The notes: generated from the sequence alone by a model not told the origin. Positions 9,440 to 19,318 are shown, numbered from the stretch's first letter. The stretch is 64,000 nt of DNA from Bradyrhizobium diazoefficiens USDA 110 (GCF_000011365.1 NC_004463.1:5504001-5568000), one strand, 5' to 3'. Made by a program: numbers and translations.

Positions 9440-9483
9440 GGCTTCGCTTTCGCGAAGCCACCCTCTCCCACACGGGGAGAGGG
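9440..9483. repeat. Tandem hairpins between convergent genes
   Basis: Two adjacent hairpins: GGCTTCGC/GCGAAGCC (9440-9459) and CCCTCTCCC/GGGAGAGGG (9461-9483). They lie just beyond the stop of the ExoP-like gene (minus strand) and could act as a transcript end for both convergent genes. Confidence 0.55.
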
Positions 9484-9492
9484 TAAAATCTA

Positions 9493-11775
9493 CTAAGCCG
9501 CGACCACGCGCGGTCCCATCTCGCGTGCATCCGACGGCTGGACCGGCCTGCTCAGCATCGTCACCTCGCTGAAGCCGACGGCCTTGAGCTGCTCGCTCAT
9601 CAGCCTGCGCGCATCCGGCTCCATTGACGCATCGGGCACCACGACGGCGCGGGCATTGGCGGTCAGCAATTCTGCCGGCAGGTCGGAGGCGCTGCCGGCG
9701 TCGAGCAGCACGTGGTCGTAGGCGCGAAGCAAGGCGTCGATCGCGAGCGTCACGCGCGGCGATTGCAGCAGGCTGCGATCGAAGCCGGGACGACCAGCCA
9801 TGACCAGATGCAGCCGCGACAGCTTGTCCCTTGTGATCACCTGCGCAAACGAGGCTTCGCCCTGCATCAGCTCGGCAAGGCCGGGCGCCGAGGCATCGAC
9901 GGACACCGCGGCAATCGTCGGCGAGGACGCGGCGAGATCGACCACGACCACCCGCGCATCGCGCGCCAGGTGCCGGGCCAGCGTCAGCGCCGACAGCGTG
10001 ACGGCTTCGCCTGGCGCGGTGCCGAGCACCGTGATCTTCTTTGCCGCCGCGGCGCGCAGCCTGTCGGCCAGATGCTCGATCTCGGCAAACTCGGAGACAT
10101 CGGCATCGGCCGTCATCTCCGGCTGAAGCGGCGCGGGCTCGTCCATGACCGGTTCGACCACCGGCTCGACCATCGGCCGGACGAATGGTTCTTGACGCAC
10201 CGCCGCCTGTGCCTGCGGCTGCGCCGGAGCAAAGACAGCCGCCGCGCGCGGCGCGGTCTGGCGCAATAGCTCGCCGGTGACGACGACACCGGACGAGAGC
10301 AGCAACGTCGCGATGGTTGCGATCAGCACGATCGGAAGCTTCTTCGGATAGGCCGGCGTGTTCGAGACGACGGCGCGCGAGATGATGCGGCCTTCCGCCG
10401 GCGCCGTATCGATGCTCTCGCGGGTGCTCGCTTCGCGGTACTTGCCAAGATACGTTTCCAGCAAGTCGCGCTGCGCCTTGGCCTCGCGCTCGAGCGCGCG
10501 GAGCTGGACGTCCTGGCCGTTGGTCGAGGTCGCCTGCTTCTTGAGCTGCTCGAGGCTCGTGGTCAGGCCGTCGACCCGGCCACCGGCGATGCGCGCATCG
10601 CTTTCGAGCGAGCGGGAGATCTTGGCCGCTTCGTCGCGAATCTGGTTGTCGAGGTCGCCGAGCTGCGCCTTCAGCTCCTTGATCCGCGGGTGATTGCCGA
10701 GCAGCGTGGACGACTGTTCGGCGAGCTGCGCCCGCAGCGTGACCCGCTGCTCGGACAGCCGCCGCATCAATTCGGAGTTCACCACCTCGGACGCCTCGAT
10801 CGGCTTGCCGCTCTGAAGCATCTCCTTGATCAGCCGCGCCTTGGATTCCGCATCTGCCCTCATCGAGCGCGCGTTGTTGAGCTGGGTATTGACCTCGCCC
10901 ATCTGCTGGTTCGACAGCGTCGTGTTGTTGGTGCCGACGAACAGCGACGACTTGGAGCGGAAGTCCTCGACCTTGGCTTCGGCGTCGGAAACCTTCTTGC
11001 GCAGATTCTCGATCTCGCCCGCGAGCCATTGGCTGGCATTGCGCGCCTGGTCCTGGCGCGCATTCTGCTGAAGCACGAGATAGCCGTCGGCGATCGAATT
11101 GGCGACGCGCACGGCGAGATCCGGGTCAGCCGACTGGAATTCGATCACGATCACGCGCGACTTGTCGACGGCATAGGCCTGGAGGCGATCGTAATAGGCG
11201 TCGAGCACCCGCTCTTCCGGCGTCATCGAGAACGGATCGCGGCCGATGCCGACCAGCGCCGCAAGCGACTTCAGCGGCGAAATGCCTTGCAGCACCGGAT
11301 CGAATTCGGGCCGCTCCGCAAGCTTGTTCTTCTTGATGATCTCGCGCGCGAGATCGCGCGACAGCACGAGCTGTACCTGGCTGGTGACAGCCTCGGGGTC
11401 GAGCGCCTGCCGCTCCTCGGTGCTGCGGTCGCTGCTCGGACGCAGGAATACGTTCTCGCGACCATCGATCAGGATGCGCGACTCGGACTTGTAGCGCGGC
11501 GTCACGAGATTGACGGCGGCGACGGACGCGACCAGCGCCAGCACCGTCGGCACGATGATCCAGCCGCGCTTGCGGGCGAGCGCGCCACCGAGCGCGTGCA
11601 GATCGATGTCGCCGGATTCACCGGACGCCTGCCTGGTGACAGCAGGCGCAGGCCTTGCTTCGACCTTGGGCGTGGCTTCGGGCTTGGCTTCGGGCTTGGC
11701 TTCGGCTTTGGACTTCGAAACAGCCCGCTCGACCACCGCCTTGTCCTTGCCGGCACGCCAGAACGCTAAACGCAT
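9493..11775 (-). CDS. Wzz/ExoP-type polysaccharide co-polymerase with degenerate kinase domain
   Basis: A 760-residue inner-membrane protein of the GumC/ExoP family that sets exopolysaccharide chain length. After an Ala/Lys/Pro-rich N-tail comes the Wzz domain with a first membrane helix (about residues 72-92), a long periplasmic coiled-coil region (about 230-480) and a second helix near residue 490. The C-terminal third is BY-kinase-like but degraded. The Walker A position reads GTAPGEAVT (about 585-593) without the lysine, the A' strand VVVVDLAASSP lacks the second Asp, and there is no C-terminal tyrosine cluster. It is divergent from the glycosyltransferase gene. Confidence 0.88.
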   Translation of the reverse strand: MRLAFWRAGKDKAVVERAVSKSKAEAKPEAKPEATPKVEARPAPAVTRQASGESGDIDLHALGGALARKRGWIIVPTVLALVASVAAVNLVTPRYKSESRILIDGRENVFLRPSSDRSTEERQALDPEAVTSQVQLVLSRDLAREIIKKNKLAERPEFDPVLQGISPLKSLAALVGIGRDPFSMTPEERVLDAYYDRLQAYAVDKSRVIVIEFQSADPDLAVRVANSIADGYLVLQQNARQDQARNASQWLAGEIENLRKKVSDAEAKVEDFRSKSSLFVGTNNTTLSNQQMGEVNTQLNNARSMRADAESKARLIKEMLQSGKPIEASEVVNSELMRRLSEQRVTLRAQLAEQSSTLLGNHPRIKELKAQLGDLDNQIRDEAAKISRSLESDARIAGGRVDGLTTSLEQLKKQATSTNGQDVQLRALEREAKAQRDLLETYLGKYREASTRESIDTAPAEGRIISRAVVSNTPAYPKKLPIVLIATIATLLLSSGVVVTGELLRQTAPRAAAVFAPAQPQAQAAVRQEPFVRPMVEPVVEPVMDEPAPLQPEMTADADVSEFAEIEHLADRLRAAAAKKITVLGTAPGEAVTLSALTLARHLARDARVVVVDLAASSPTIAAVSVDASAPGLAELMQGEASFAQVITRDKLSRLHLVMAGRPGFDRSLLQSPRVTLAIDALLRAYDHVLLDAGSASDLPAELLTANARAVVVPDASMEPDARRLMSEQLKAVGFSEVTMLSRPVQPSDAREMGPRVVAA

Positions 11776-11976
11776 CGAACACTCCCGCAGGGCAACGCCA
11801 CCAAGCTACCTCAACCGGGGCGATTACACTCCATTAAGGTTGCCGCTGGGTTAATCGCGTTAATCCCGCGATGGGCACACGCGCGCCCGTCACCGTTTGT
11901 TAACCACGAGGCCTCTTAATCCGTCTCGATATTTCGGAAATTGTTCGGCATTCGCCGTCGAGCGCTGGTTCAGATC

Positions 11977-13110
11977 ATGCCCCCCTCTCCCGACCGGCCG
12001 CTTCGCATCCTGCACGCCGTGCGCGCCCCCGTGGGCGGCATCTTCCGCCACATCCTCGACGTCGCCAACGGCCAGGTCGATCGCGGCCACCATGTCGGGA
12101 TTCTCGCCGACCGCCTCACCGGCGGCGAGCGCGCCGACAAGGCGCTGGCCGAGCTCGCGCCGCGACTGAAGCTCGGCGTGCACCGCATGGCGATCCGCCG
12201 CGAGCCGTCGCCAGACGATTTCCTGGTGTGGCTTCGGATGCGGCGCCTGATCGCGGAGCTCAAGCCCGATGTCATGCACGGCCACGGCGCCAAGGCCGGC
12301 GCGTTCATTCGCATGCGGCGGCGCTCCGATGACACCATCCGCATCTACACGCCCCATGGCGGCTCGCTGCACTATCCGCTTAACACGTTGAAGGGCGAGT
12401 TCTATGCGCGGCTCGAACGCTCGCTGATGGACTCGACGGACCTGTTCCTGTTCGAGAGCGCGTTTGCCCGCGACACCTATCAGCGCATCGTCGGCACACC
12501 CAAGGGCGTGGTGCATTGCGTCTTCAATGGCGTGACGCCGGAGGAATTCGAGCCTGTTGTCACCACCGAGGATGCCACCGACCTCTGCTATGTCGGCGAG
12601 TTCAGGCACATCAAGGGCGCGGATCTGCTGGTCGATGCCGTGGCGCGCCTGCACGAAGGCGGCAAGAAGGTCACCCTCACGCTCGGCGGCGACGGCGAGG
12701 AGACGGCAGCGCTGAAGGCGCAGGTCGAGAGGCTCGGCCTCTCCGGCGCGATCCGCTTCATCGGCCACGTCAAAGCACGCTACGGCTTCTCCAAAGGGCG
12801 GCTGCTGGTCGTTCCCTCGCGCGGCGATTCCATGCCCTATGTGGTGATCGAGGCGGGCGCGGCCGGCATTCCCATGATCGCCGCGCGCGTCGGCGGCATT
12901 CCGGAAATCTTCGGCACGGAGAGCCCGGCCCTGTTCGCGGCAAGCAACGCCGAGGCGATGGCGGAAGCGATTGCGGCCGCACTCGACGATCCGCAGGCGA
13001 CAGCGCAGCGCGCATCCTCCTTACGCGAGCGCATCTCCGCGCATTTTTCCCAGCAGGCGATGGTTGACGGCGTGATCGCGGGTTATCGCGACGCATTTGC
13101 CAATCATTAA
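11977..13110 (+). CDS. Glycosyltransferase family 1/4 protein
   Basis: A 377-residue GT-B fold glycosyltransferase. The N-half shows RILHAVRAPVGGIFRHILDV and HGHGAKAG. The C-half has the nucleotide-sugar binding region CYVGEFRHIKGADLLVDAV and the EX7E-like VPSRGDSMPYVVIEAGAAG. It likely adds a sugar to the lipid-linked exopolysaccharide repeat unit at the cytoplasmic face. The start is uncertain: ATG 11977 was chosen, but an in-frame TTG at 11941 would add 12 residues. First gene of the run towards the undecaprenyl sugar transferase 117 bp downstream. Confidence 0.87.
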   Translation: MPPSPDRPLRILHAVRAPVGGIFRHILDVANGQVDRGHHVGILADRLTGGERADKALAELAPRLKLGVHRMAIRREPSPDDFLVWLRMRRLIAELKPDVMHGHGAKAGAFIRMRRRSDDTIRIYTPHGGSLHYPLNTLKGEFYARLERSLMDSTDLFLFESAFARDTYQRIVGTPKGVVHCVFNGVTPEEFEPVVTTEDATDLCYVGEFRHIKGADLLVDAVARLHEGGKKVTLTLGGDGEETAALKAQVERLGLSGAIRFIGHVKARYGFSKGRLLVVPSRGDSMPYVVIEAGAAGIPMIAARVGGIPEIFGTESPALFAASNAEAMAEAIAAALDDPQATAQRASSLRERISAHFSQQAMVDGVIAGYRDAFANH

Positions 13111-13227
13111 CCACCCTTAAGGTCGCTTTAGAGATTCTTCCGATTTGTCCGATAATCGAGGTGCCGGGGGATGCTCGCCCGGGGTGCAAGGCTGCGCCAC
13201 GGGTTTTTGGAATGGACGTGGACGCCC

Positions 13228-14775
13228 GTGGAACCGCTCAACGCACGCTCGATGCTCGATGCCGCGACCAGTGCCGCGGCCAAGCCGGCTGACCAGCCCT
13301 TTGTGGAGCGCCGCCGCCGGCTCTCGCCCGCTGCACTCGACGTCGTCAACCAGAAGGTCGCCCGCGCCTATTCGCCGATCGTGATCACCGGCATCGTACG
13401 CCTTGCGGACTTCGCGCTGCTGAGCCTCGTCGGCATCGCGGTCTATGTCGGCTACGTCATGCCGCTTTCCGGCTTCAGCTGGGTATATCCGGCGGAGATC
13501 CTCGCCGTCGCGGTCGCCGCCGTGGTCTGCTTCCAGGCCGCCGACATCTATCAGGTGCAGCTGTTCCGCGGTCAACTCCGGCAGATGACGCGGATGATCT
13601 CGTCCTGGTCATTCGTTTTCCTGCTCTTCATCGGCATCTCCTTCTTCGCCAAGTTCGGCAGCGAAATATCGCGGCTGTGGCTTGCCGCCTTCTACTTCAT
13701 CGGGCTCGCAGCGCTCATCGCCGAGCGCCTGGTGCTGCGCTCGCTGGTGCGCGCCTGGGGGCGCGAGGGCCGGCTCGACCGCCGGACCATCATCGTCGGC
13801 TCCGACAGTAACGGCGAGCAACTGGTGGAGGCACTGAAGGCGCAGGACGATTCCGACATCCACGTGCTCGGCGTGTTCGACGACCGCAACGACAGCCGGG
13901 CGCTGGACACCTGCGCCGGCGCGCGCAAGCTCGGCAAGGTCGACGATATCGTCGAGTTCGCCCGCCGCACCCGCGTCGATCTCGTGCTGTTCGCGCTGCC
14001 GATCTCGGCGGAAACGCGCATCCTGGAGATGCTGAAGAAGCTCTGGGTGCTGCCGGTCGACATCCGCCTGTCCGCCCACACCAACAAGCTGCGCTTCCGT
14101 CCCCGCTCCTATTCCTATCTCGGCGAAGTGCCGACGCTCGACGTGTTCGAGGCGCCGATCACCGACTGGGACCTCGTGATGAAATGGCTGTTCGACCGTG
14201 TCGTCGGCGGCCTCGCGCTGCTCGCAGCCCTGCCGGTGATGGGACTGGTGGCGCTGGCGGTGAAGCTCGACAGCCCCGGCCCGGTGCTGTTCCGCCAGAA
14301 GCGCTTCGGCTTCAACAACGAGCGCATCGACGTCTACAAGTTCCGCTCGATGTACCATCACCAGGCGGATCCGACGGCCTCGAAGGTCGTGACCAAGAAC
14401 GATCCACGCGTAACCCGCGTCGGCCGCTTCATCCGCAAGACCAGCCTCGACGAGCTGCCGCAGCTCTTCAACGTGGTCTTCTCCGGCAACCTCTCCCTGG
14501 TCGGCCCGCGCCCGCATGCGGTGCAGGGCAAGCTCCAGAGCCGCCTGTTCGACGAGGCCGTCGACGGCTATTTCGCCCGCCACCGCGTCAAGCCCGGCAT
14601 TTCCGGCTGGGCCCAGATCAGCGGCTGGCGCGGCGAGATCGGCAATGAAGAGAAGATCCAGAAGCGCGTCGAGTTCGACCTCTACTACATCGAGAACTGG
14701 TCGGTGCTGTTCGACCTCGTCATTCTCCTGAAAACGCCGATCTCGCTGCTGACCAAGAACGAGAACGCGTATTGA
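13228..14775 (+). CDS. Undecaprenyl-phosphate glucose phosphotransferase (WcaJ-like)
   Basis: A 515-residue polyisoprenyl-phosphate hexose-1-phosphate transferase, the enzyme that starts repeat-unit assembly on undecaprenyl phosphate. There are four hydrophobic helices in the first 180 residues and a CoA-binding-like middle domain ([19 protein letters not shown]). The C-terminal bacterial sugar transferase domain has [41 protein letters not shown] and [19 protein letters not shown] 13228 is taken as start, giving a normal family length; the frame is open back to 13171. Works with the flanking glycosyltransferase and ligase-like protein. Confidence 0.9.
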   Translation: MEPLNARSMLDAATSAAAKPADQPFVERRRRLSPAALDVVNQKVARAYSPIVITGIVRLADFALLSLVGIAVYVGYVMPLSGFSWVYPAEILAVAVAAVVCFQAADIYQVQLFRGQLRQMTRMISSWSFVFLLFIGISFFAKFGSEISRLWLAAFYFIGLAALIAERLVLRSLVRAWGREGRLDRRTIIVGSDSNGEQLVEALKAQDDSDIHVLGVFDDRNDSRALDTCAGARKLGKVDDIVEFARRTRVDLVLFALPISAETRILEMLKKLWVLPVDIRLSAHTNKLRFRPRSYSYLGEVPTLDVFEAPITDWDLVMKWLFDRVVGGLALLAALPVMGLVALAVKLDSPGPVLFRQKRFGFNNERIDVYKFRSMYHHQADPTASKVVTKNDPRVTRVGRFIRKTSLDELPQLFNVVFSGNLSLVGPRPHAVQGKLQSRLFDEAVDGYFARHRVKPGISGWAQISGWRGEIGNEEKIQKRVEFDLYYIENWSVLFDLVILLKTPISLLTKNENAY

Positions 14776-14798
14776 GTTGTTTGCGTCAAGAACGCGCT

Positions 14799-14918
14799 GT
14801 CATCGCCCGGCTTGACCGGGCGATCCAGTAAACGCCGACGGCGAACGTCGCCACTGACGGCGCGGAGTACTGGATGCCCCGCCCCCGTGCGCAAGCGCGC
14901 ACTAGGCGGGGCATGACG
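14799..14918. repeat. Intergenic palindromic repeat (type B)
   Basis: About 120 bp starting TGTCATCGCCCGG and ending GGCGGGGCATGACGG, with internal GATCCAGTA and TACTGGATGCCCCG halves. It closely resembles the element at 18012-18113. It fills the gap between the sugar transferase and the O-antigen ligase-like gene. Confidence 0.75.
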
Positions 14919-14953
14919 GCGGAAGTTGTGTGTACGAGTAGCGTGAGCGTGTG

Positions 14954-16210
14954 ATGGCGTATGCGGCGACAGCCGGGGAGATGAATGCAGCGGTTCGCGC
15001 TGCGCCCGGCGTGCTGGCCCTCCAGCGCGCGCTGGTGTGGCTGGTCGGCGCCTCCGGCGCCATCGTCTTCATCGAACCCAGCCCCTACGAGATCGTGACG
15101 CTGCTCGCCACCGTCACCTTCTTCGCCACCGGCCTGCGCCTGCGACTCGCGCTGATGCCGCTGCTGCTGATGCTGGTCCTGCTCAATGTCGGCTACACCA
15201 TCAGCGCGATCCCGCTGTTCGATCAGCCCGAGGTGGTGAGCTGGATCGCAACCTCCTGGTACATGGCGGTGACCGTGGTGTTCTTCGCCACGATCACGTC
15301 CGAGGACACCGCGGCCCGGCTCGATATGCTCCGCCGCGGCCTCGTGGTCGGCGCGATGATTGCCTCGCTGTCGGCGGTCGCCGGCTACTTCCACCTGATT
15401 CCCGGCGGAGACGACCTCCTCACGCTCTACGGGCGCGCGCGCGGCACGTTCAAGGACCCGAACGTGCTCGGCGCCTTCCTGATCCTGCCGGCGCTGTTCG
15501 CGCTCCAGAGCGTGGTCTCGGACAAGCTGGCTAAGGCCTTCCGCAACGTCATCGCCTTCGGCATCATGTCGCTGGCGATCCTGCTCGCCTTCTCCCGCGC
15601 CGCCTGGGGCGGACTGGTGCTGACCTCAGCCTTCATGCTGGCGCTGATGGTGCTGACCAGCCGCACCAACGCGCAGCGCTCGCGCATCGTCGTCATGGCG
15701 ATCGTCGCCGCGGTGCTGGGCGTTGCGCTGATCGCGGTGCTGCTGTCGTTCGATTCCACCGCCGAGATGTTCAAGCAGCGCGCCAGCTTCGACCAGAGCT
15801 ATGACGAGGGCCGCTTCGGCCGGTTCGGCCGGCACATCCTGGGTGCGGAGATGGCGCTCGATCTGCCATTCGGGATCGGCCCCCTGCAATTCCACCGTTT
15901 CTTCCCCGAGGACACCCACAACTCCTATCTCAACGCCTTCATGTCGGGCGGCTGGCTGTCCGGCGTGTGCTATCCCGCGCTGGTCTTCACCACGGTGATC
16001 ACGGGCTTCCGGCACATCTTCGTCCGCGTGCCCTGGCAGCGCGCCTATCTCGCCGTGTTTTCAGCCTTCGTCGGCACCGTCGGCGAAAGCTTCGTGATCG
16101 ACACCGACCACTGGCGGCACTTCTGGATGATGCTGGGCGCGATGTGGGGCATGATCGCGGCTGCCCAAGTCTATAAGACTAGGGCTGGCGACGAAGCTTC
16201 TTCAGCTTGA
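14954..16210 (+). CDS. O-antigen ligase/polymerase (Wzy/WaaL)-like membrane protein
   Basis: A 418-residue polytopic membrane protein with about ten to twelve hydrophobic segments. The Wzy_C-type signature is seen as the large loop beginning GRARGTFKDPNVLGAFLILP (about residues 161-180) and the HNSYLNAFMSGG region (about residue 322), which hold the catalytic Arg/His of the family. It likely polymerises or ligates exopolysaccharide repeats in the periplasm. GTG 14951 and ATG 14954 are adjacent possible starts; ATG was chosen. Its last 32 bp overlap the convergent MarR gene. Confidence 0.85.
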   Translation: MAYAATAGEMNAAVRAAPGVLALQRALVWLVGASGAIVFIEPSPYEIVTLLATVTFFATGLRLRLALMPLLLMLVLLNVGYTISAIPLFDQPEVVSWIATSWYMAVTVVFFATITSEDTAARLDMLRRGLVVGAMIASLSAVAGYFHLIPGGDDLLTLYGRARGTFKDPNVLGAFLILPALFALQSVVSDKLAKAFRNVIAFGIMSLAILLAFSRAAWGGLVLTSAFMLALMVLTSRTNAQRSRIVVMAIVAAVLGVALIAVLLSFDSTAEMFKQRASFDQSYDEGRFGRFGRHILGAEMALDLPFGIGPLQFHRFFPEDTHNSYLNAFMSGGWLSGVCYPALVFTTVITGFRHIFVRVPWQRAYLAVFSAFVGTVGESFVIDTDHWRHFWMMLGAMWGMIAAAQVYKTRAGDEASSA

Positions 16211-16718
16211 GATCGGGACGCTTCTCCGGCGGCGTGTCGAGAAGGCTCTTCAGCGCTTCAGTGGCGGCAAGCACGCCCTTGTAGCCCTCCGTCGCGAAGC
16301 GCAGCAAAAGACGCAGCTCCTCGTCGGAATAGGCGCCGAAGACCTTCTCCATCGCCTGCTGCATCGGCACGTAGAACTGGCCGATCTTCATCGCCGCCTC
16401 CGGCACGACCGCGATGAAGACCTTGCGGCGGTCTTTCTCGTCCCGTTCGCGGCGCACGAGGCCAGCCTTCTCGAGCCGGTCGATCACGCCGGTGATGGCG
16501 CCCGTCGTGAGGCCTGTCACCTCGGCGAGCCGGCCCGCGGTGACGCGTCCCTCGAGATAGAGGATGTCCATGCATTCGAGGTCGGAATTGGCAATTCCGG
16601 CAACGTTCGCAACGGTCTGGCCATAAAGCACGCCCTGCGCGGACGACCGGCGCATCGCTTCCTCGAGCTCCTGCAACAGCGCCGCGCGCGCCTTCGTCCT
16701 TGACAAGGCCGACCTCAT
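16179..16718 (-). CDS. MarR-family transcriptional regulator
   Basis: A 179-residue winged-helix regulator. The recognition helix region is AGRLAEVTGLTTGAITGVIDRLEKAGLVRR (each half short, about residues 60-90), followed by the wing ERDEKDRRKVFIAV. It is divergent from an FAD monooxygenase, and the 84-bp space between them holds repeated ATATCTTAGTC boxes and a perfect 13-bp dyad, so autorepression and control of the monooxygenase are inferred. It converges with and overlaps the O-antigen ligase-like gene by 32 bp. Confidence 0.9.
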   Translation of the reverse strand: MRSALSRTKARAALLQELEEAMRRSSAQGVLYGQTVANVAGIANSDLECMDILYLEGRVTAGRLAEVTGLTTGAITGVIDRLEKAGLVRRERDEKDRRKVFIAVVPEAAMKIGQFYVPMQQAMEKVFGAYSDEELRLLLRFATEGYKGVLAATEALKSLLDTPPEKRPDLKLKKLRRQP

Positions 16719-16749
16719 ATCTTAGTCGATATATATCTTAGTCACTAAG
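16717..16749. promoter_or_regulatory. Probable MarR operator
   Basis: Two direct ATATCTTAGTC boxes start at 16717 and 16733, 16 bp apart. The second is part of the perfect palindrome CTTAGTCACTAAG (16737-16749). It lies in the divergent region between the MarR gene and the FAD monooxygenase. Confidence 0.75.
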
Positions 16750-16802
16750 AGATTTAGCGACCGTAATTTCTCCTAGCACCACGGAAACGTCGGGAGCAAG
16801 CC

Positions 16803-17999
16803 ATGTCCAACCGTCCCCGCAAGGCCCTGATCATCGGCGCCGGCATCGCCGGGCCCGTCGCCGCCATCCTGCTCCGCCGCGCCGGCATCGAGTCCGCGAT
16901 CTACGAGGCCTGGCCCTATTCGAAGGGCATCGGCGGCGGCCTTCAGATCGCGCCGAACGGCATGCATGTGATGGACGAGATCGGGCTTTCGAACGAGCTG
17001 ATCAGCCGCGGATCGGTCGCGGAGGCCTTCGACTTCTATTCGCAGGAAGGCCGAAAGCTCGGCTCGATCAACCGCGACATGCAGCGCCGCTTCGGCCAGC
17101 CCGCGGTGAACGTCTGCCGCGCCACGCTGAACGAAATGCTGATCGACAAGGCCTGGTGCGCCTGCGTCTCGCTCTATTTCGAGAAGCGCCTGATCAAGAT
17201 CGAGGACCGCGGCGACCAGCCGATCATCGCCTACTTTGCCGACGGCACCACCGCCGAAGGCGACTTCCTGATCGGCGCAGACGGCGTGCATTCAATCACG
17301 CGACGCCAGGTGGTGCCGGACGGACCCCGGCCCTTCGACACCGGCCTGATCGGCTTCGGCGGCTTCGTGCCGCACGCCGTGCTCGACGGCAGGCCGATCG
17401 GCCGGCACGTCGAGACCACGTTCGGCCAGAGCGGCTTCTTCGGCTACGGCTATTGCAGCCCGGATCCGAACGACGGCGTGATGTGGTGGAGCACGCAGCC
17501 CGCGCACGGCATGGACGCGGCGATGTTCCGCGCGCTCGATGCGGCGACACTGAAGCAGCATCTGCGCGGCTTCCATCGCGGCTGGCACGATCCGATCCCC
17601 GACATCATCGAGGCGGCCGAGAACATCGTGGTCACCGACACGCTCGATGTCGCGACCTTGCCGACCTGGTCGCGCAAGCGCTCGCTGCTGATCGGCGACG
17701 CCGCGCATGCGACCAGCCCCCATGCCGGCCAGGGCGCCTCGCTCGCGCTGGAGGACGCGATGCGGCTCGCGCGCCTGATGCAGGACGGACAGGAGCTCGG
17801 CACCACCTTCCAGGCCTTCGAAGCCGAGCGCCGCCCGCGCACGGAAAAGACCGTCGCCATGGCCCGCCGCAACGGCAACAGCAAGCGCGAGTTCAGCGCC
17901 ACCGGCGCGTGGATGCGCAATCAGATGCTGAAATGGCTGTTGCCGCTGGGCTCGAAGAGCATGGAGTTCATGTACGCGTATGATGCGCGGGCGGTGTAG
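16803..17999 (+). CDS. FAD-dependent monooxygenase (PHBH/salicylate hydroxylase-like)
   Basis: A 398-residue class A flavoprotein monooxygenase. The Rossmann GAGIAG motif is at residues 12-17, the second FAD/NADPH motif DFLIGADGVHS at about residue 155, and the third FAD motif LLIGDAAHATSPHAGQGASLALEDA at about residues 296-320 (quoted in two parts: LLIGDAAHATSPH and GQGASLALEDA). It is expected to hydroxylate an aromatic or polyketide-like substrate using NAD(P)H and oxygen. The divergent MarR regulator suggests induction by a phenolic ligand, perhaps its substrate. Start ATG 16803. Confidence 0.88.
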   Translation: MSNRPRKALIIGAGIAGPVAAILLRRAGIESAIYEAWPYSKGIGGGLQIAPNGMHVMDEIGLSNELISRGSVAEAFDFYSQEGRKLGSINRDMQRRFGQPAVNVCRATLNEMLIDKAWCACVSLYFEKRLIKIEDRGDQPIIAYFADGTTAEGDFLIGADGVHSITRRQVVPDGPRPFDTGLIGFGGFVPHAVLDGRPIGRHVETTFGQSGFFGYGYCSPDPNDGVMWWSTQPAHGMDAAMFRALDAATLKQHLRGFHRGWHDPIPDIIEAAENIVVTDTLDVATLPTWSRKRSLLIGDAAHATSPHAGQGASLALEDAMRLARLMQDGQELGTTFQAFEAERRPRTEKTVAMARRNGNSKREFSATGAWMRNQMLKWLLPLGSKSMEFMYAYDARAV

Positions 18000-18011
18000 C
18001 GCCGAACACGG

Positions 18012-18113
18012 TGTCATCGCCCGCGAAGGCGGGCGATCCAGTATTCCAGAGACAGCGATAAGATACGGAGAAGCCGCGGCGTACTGGATGCCCCGCCTTC
18101 GCGGGGCATGACA
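18012..18113. repeat. Intergenic palindromic repeat (type B)
   Basis: Bounded by TGTCATCGCCCGCGAAGGC and GCGGGGCATGACAG, with internal GATCCAGTA and TACTGGATGCCCCG. It separates the convergent monooxygenase and saccharopine-dehydrogenase-like genes and may terminate both. Confidence 0.75.
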
Positions 18114-18130
18114 GCGTCTGTGATGCGGCC

Positions 18131-19309
18131 CTATCCCTCCACCTCGAACGTCAGCCCAGCGTGGTCCTGCAGCCGCTTGATCAGCCTGTGCTGCATCGCC
18201 GCGCCCGGGGTCCAGAAGCCGGCAGCGACGTCCGGCGTGTCGCGCAGCATGCAGATCGCACATTCCGAGATCATCTTGGACGTCGAGCCGTAGCCGGGAT
18301 CGCGGTCGCCGGTGACGCCGGCGCGGACCATGCGGCCGTCAGGCGCGATCGCGACATAGAGCAGATTGAACAGACCGTTCTCCCGCTCTTCCTTCGACGG
18401 CCCCTCACCCGGTTTCGGCGCCTTCGGACCGGTCTTTTCGGCGTTGACGGCCATCACGCGCTTCGCATTGGCCTCGCCCTTCTCGCCGGGACCGGTCAAC
18501 ACCATCTCGTCGTAGACGAACTCCTGGCCGTAAGGGAATCCCATCAGCATGTTGGAGCGATGGACGTTGCGCGTGTTGATCAGCGCCATCATGAACGGCG
18601 CGGCCCAGGATTGCAGATCCTCCTCGAACGCCGCCTTGTTGCCTTTCGGCTGCTTTGGTCCGGCAAACCCGGGCGTCAGCGCGAAGTGGTCGTTGAGAAT
18701 GGCGACAAGGCTGAGATCTTTTGCGACAGCATCGAAGGTCGCTTTCGCACTCGCCGCGGTGCCACCCGACAGCGTCCCGCGCATGTCGCGCACGCGGCCC
18801 TTCACGCGCGCAGCCGCTGCGCCGAACACGCGCTTGGCTTCCTCCTGGACGAAGAACGTACCGAGCTCGAACGGCACGGAATCATAGCCGCAGGAGAACA
18901 CGATGCGCGCGCCGCTCGCCTTGGCCGCCGCCTCGTACTTGTCGATCATCTGCCGCATCCAGACGGGCTCGCCGCAGAGGTCGAAGTAATCCGTGCCGCC
19001 AGCGACGCAGGCCGCGAGCAGCTCTTCGCCATAGATTTGATACGGACCGACCGTCGTGATCACCGACTTGGTCTGCGCGACCATTGCCTTCAGCGAGGCG
19101 GCATCGGACGCATCTGCCACGATCAGCGGCGTATCCGCGGGCGCGCCGATCGCCTCGCGCACCGATTTCAGCTTGTCGAGGCTGCGGCCCGCCATCGCCC
19201 ATTTCAGCGCCTTGTCGTCTTTGTAGTGCGCCGCCAGATATTCGGCGACGAGCTGGCCGGTGAAACCGGTCGCACCGTAGACGACGATGTCGAATTTCGC
19301 AGAGCTCAT
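18131..19309 (-). CDS. Saccharopine dehydrogenase-like / trans-acting enoyl reductase family protein
   Basis: A 392-residue NAD(P)-binding protein. The N-terminal Rossmann motif is YGATGFTGQLVAEYL (residues 11-25), followed by AMAGRSLDKL and TTVGPYQIYGEELLAACV. The family includes saccharopine dehydrogenase-like and mycobacterial trans-acting enoyl reductases; few bacterial members have a proven substrate. It starts 9 bp after the DUF169 gene stop, so the two are probably co-transcribed and may share a pathway. The name does not imply lysine degradation here. Confidence 0.82.
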   Translation of the reverse strand: MSSAKFDIVVYGATGFTGQLVAEYLAAHYKDDKALKWAMAGRSLDKLKSVREAIGAPADTPLIVADASDAASLKAMVAQTKSVITTVGPYQIYGEELLAACVAGGTDYFDLCGEPVWMRQMIDKYEAAAKASGARIVFSCGYDSVPFELGTFFVQEEAKRVFGAAAARVKGRVRDMRGTLSGGTAASAKATFDAVAKDLSLVAILNDHFALTPGFAGPKQPKGNKAAFEEDLQSWAAPFMMALINTRNVHRSNMLMGFPYGQEFVYDEMVLTGPGEKGEANAKRVMAVNAEKTGPKAPKPGEGPSKEERENGLFNLLYVAIAPDGRMVRAGVTGDRDPGYGSTSKMISECAICMLRDTPDVAAGFWTPGAAMQHRLIKRLQDHAGLTFEVEG

Positions 19310-19318
19310 GACTGGCCT

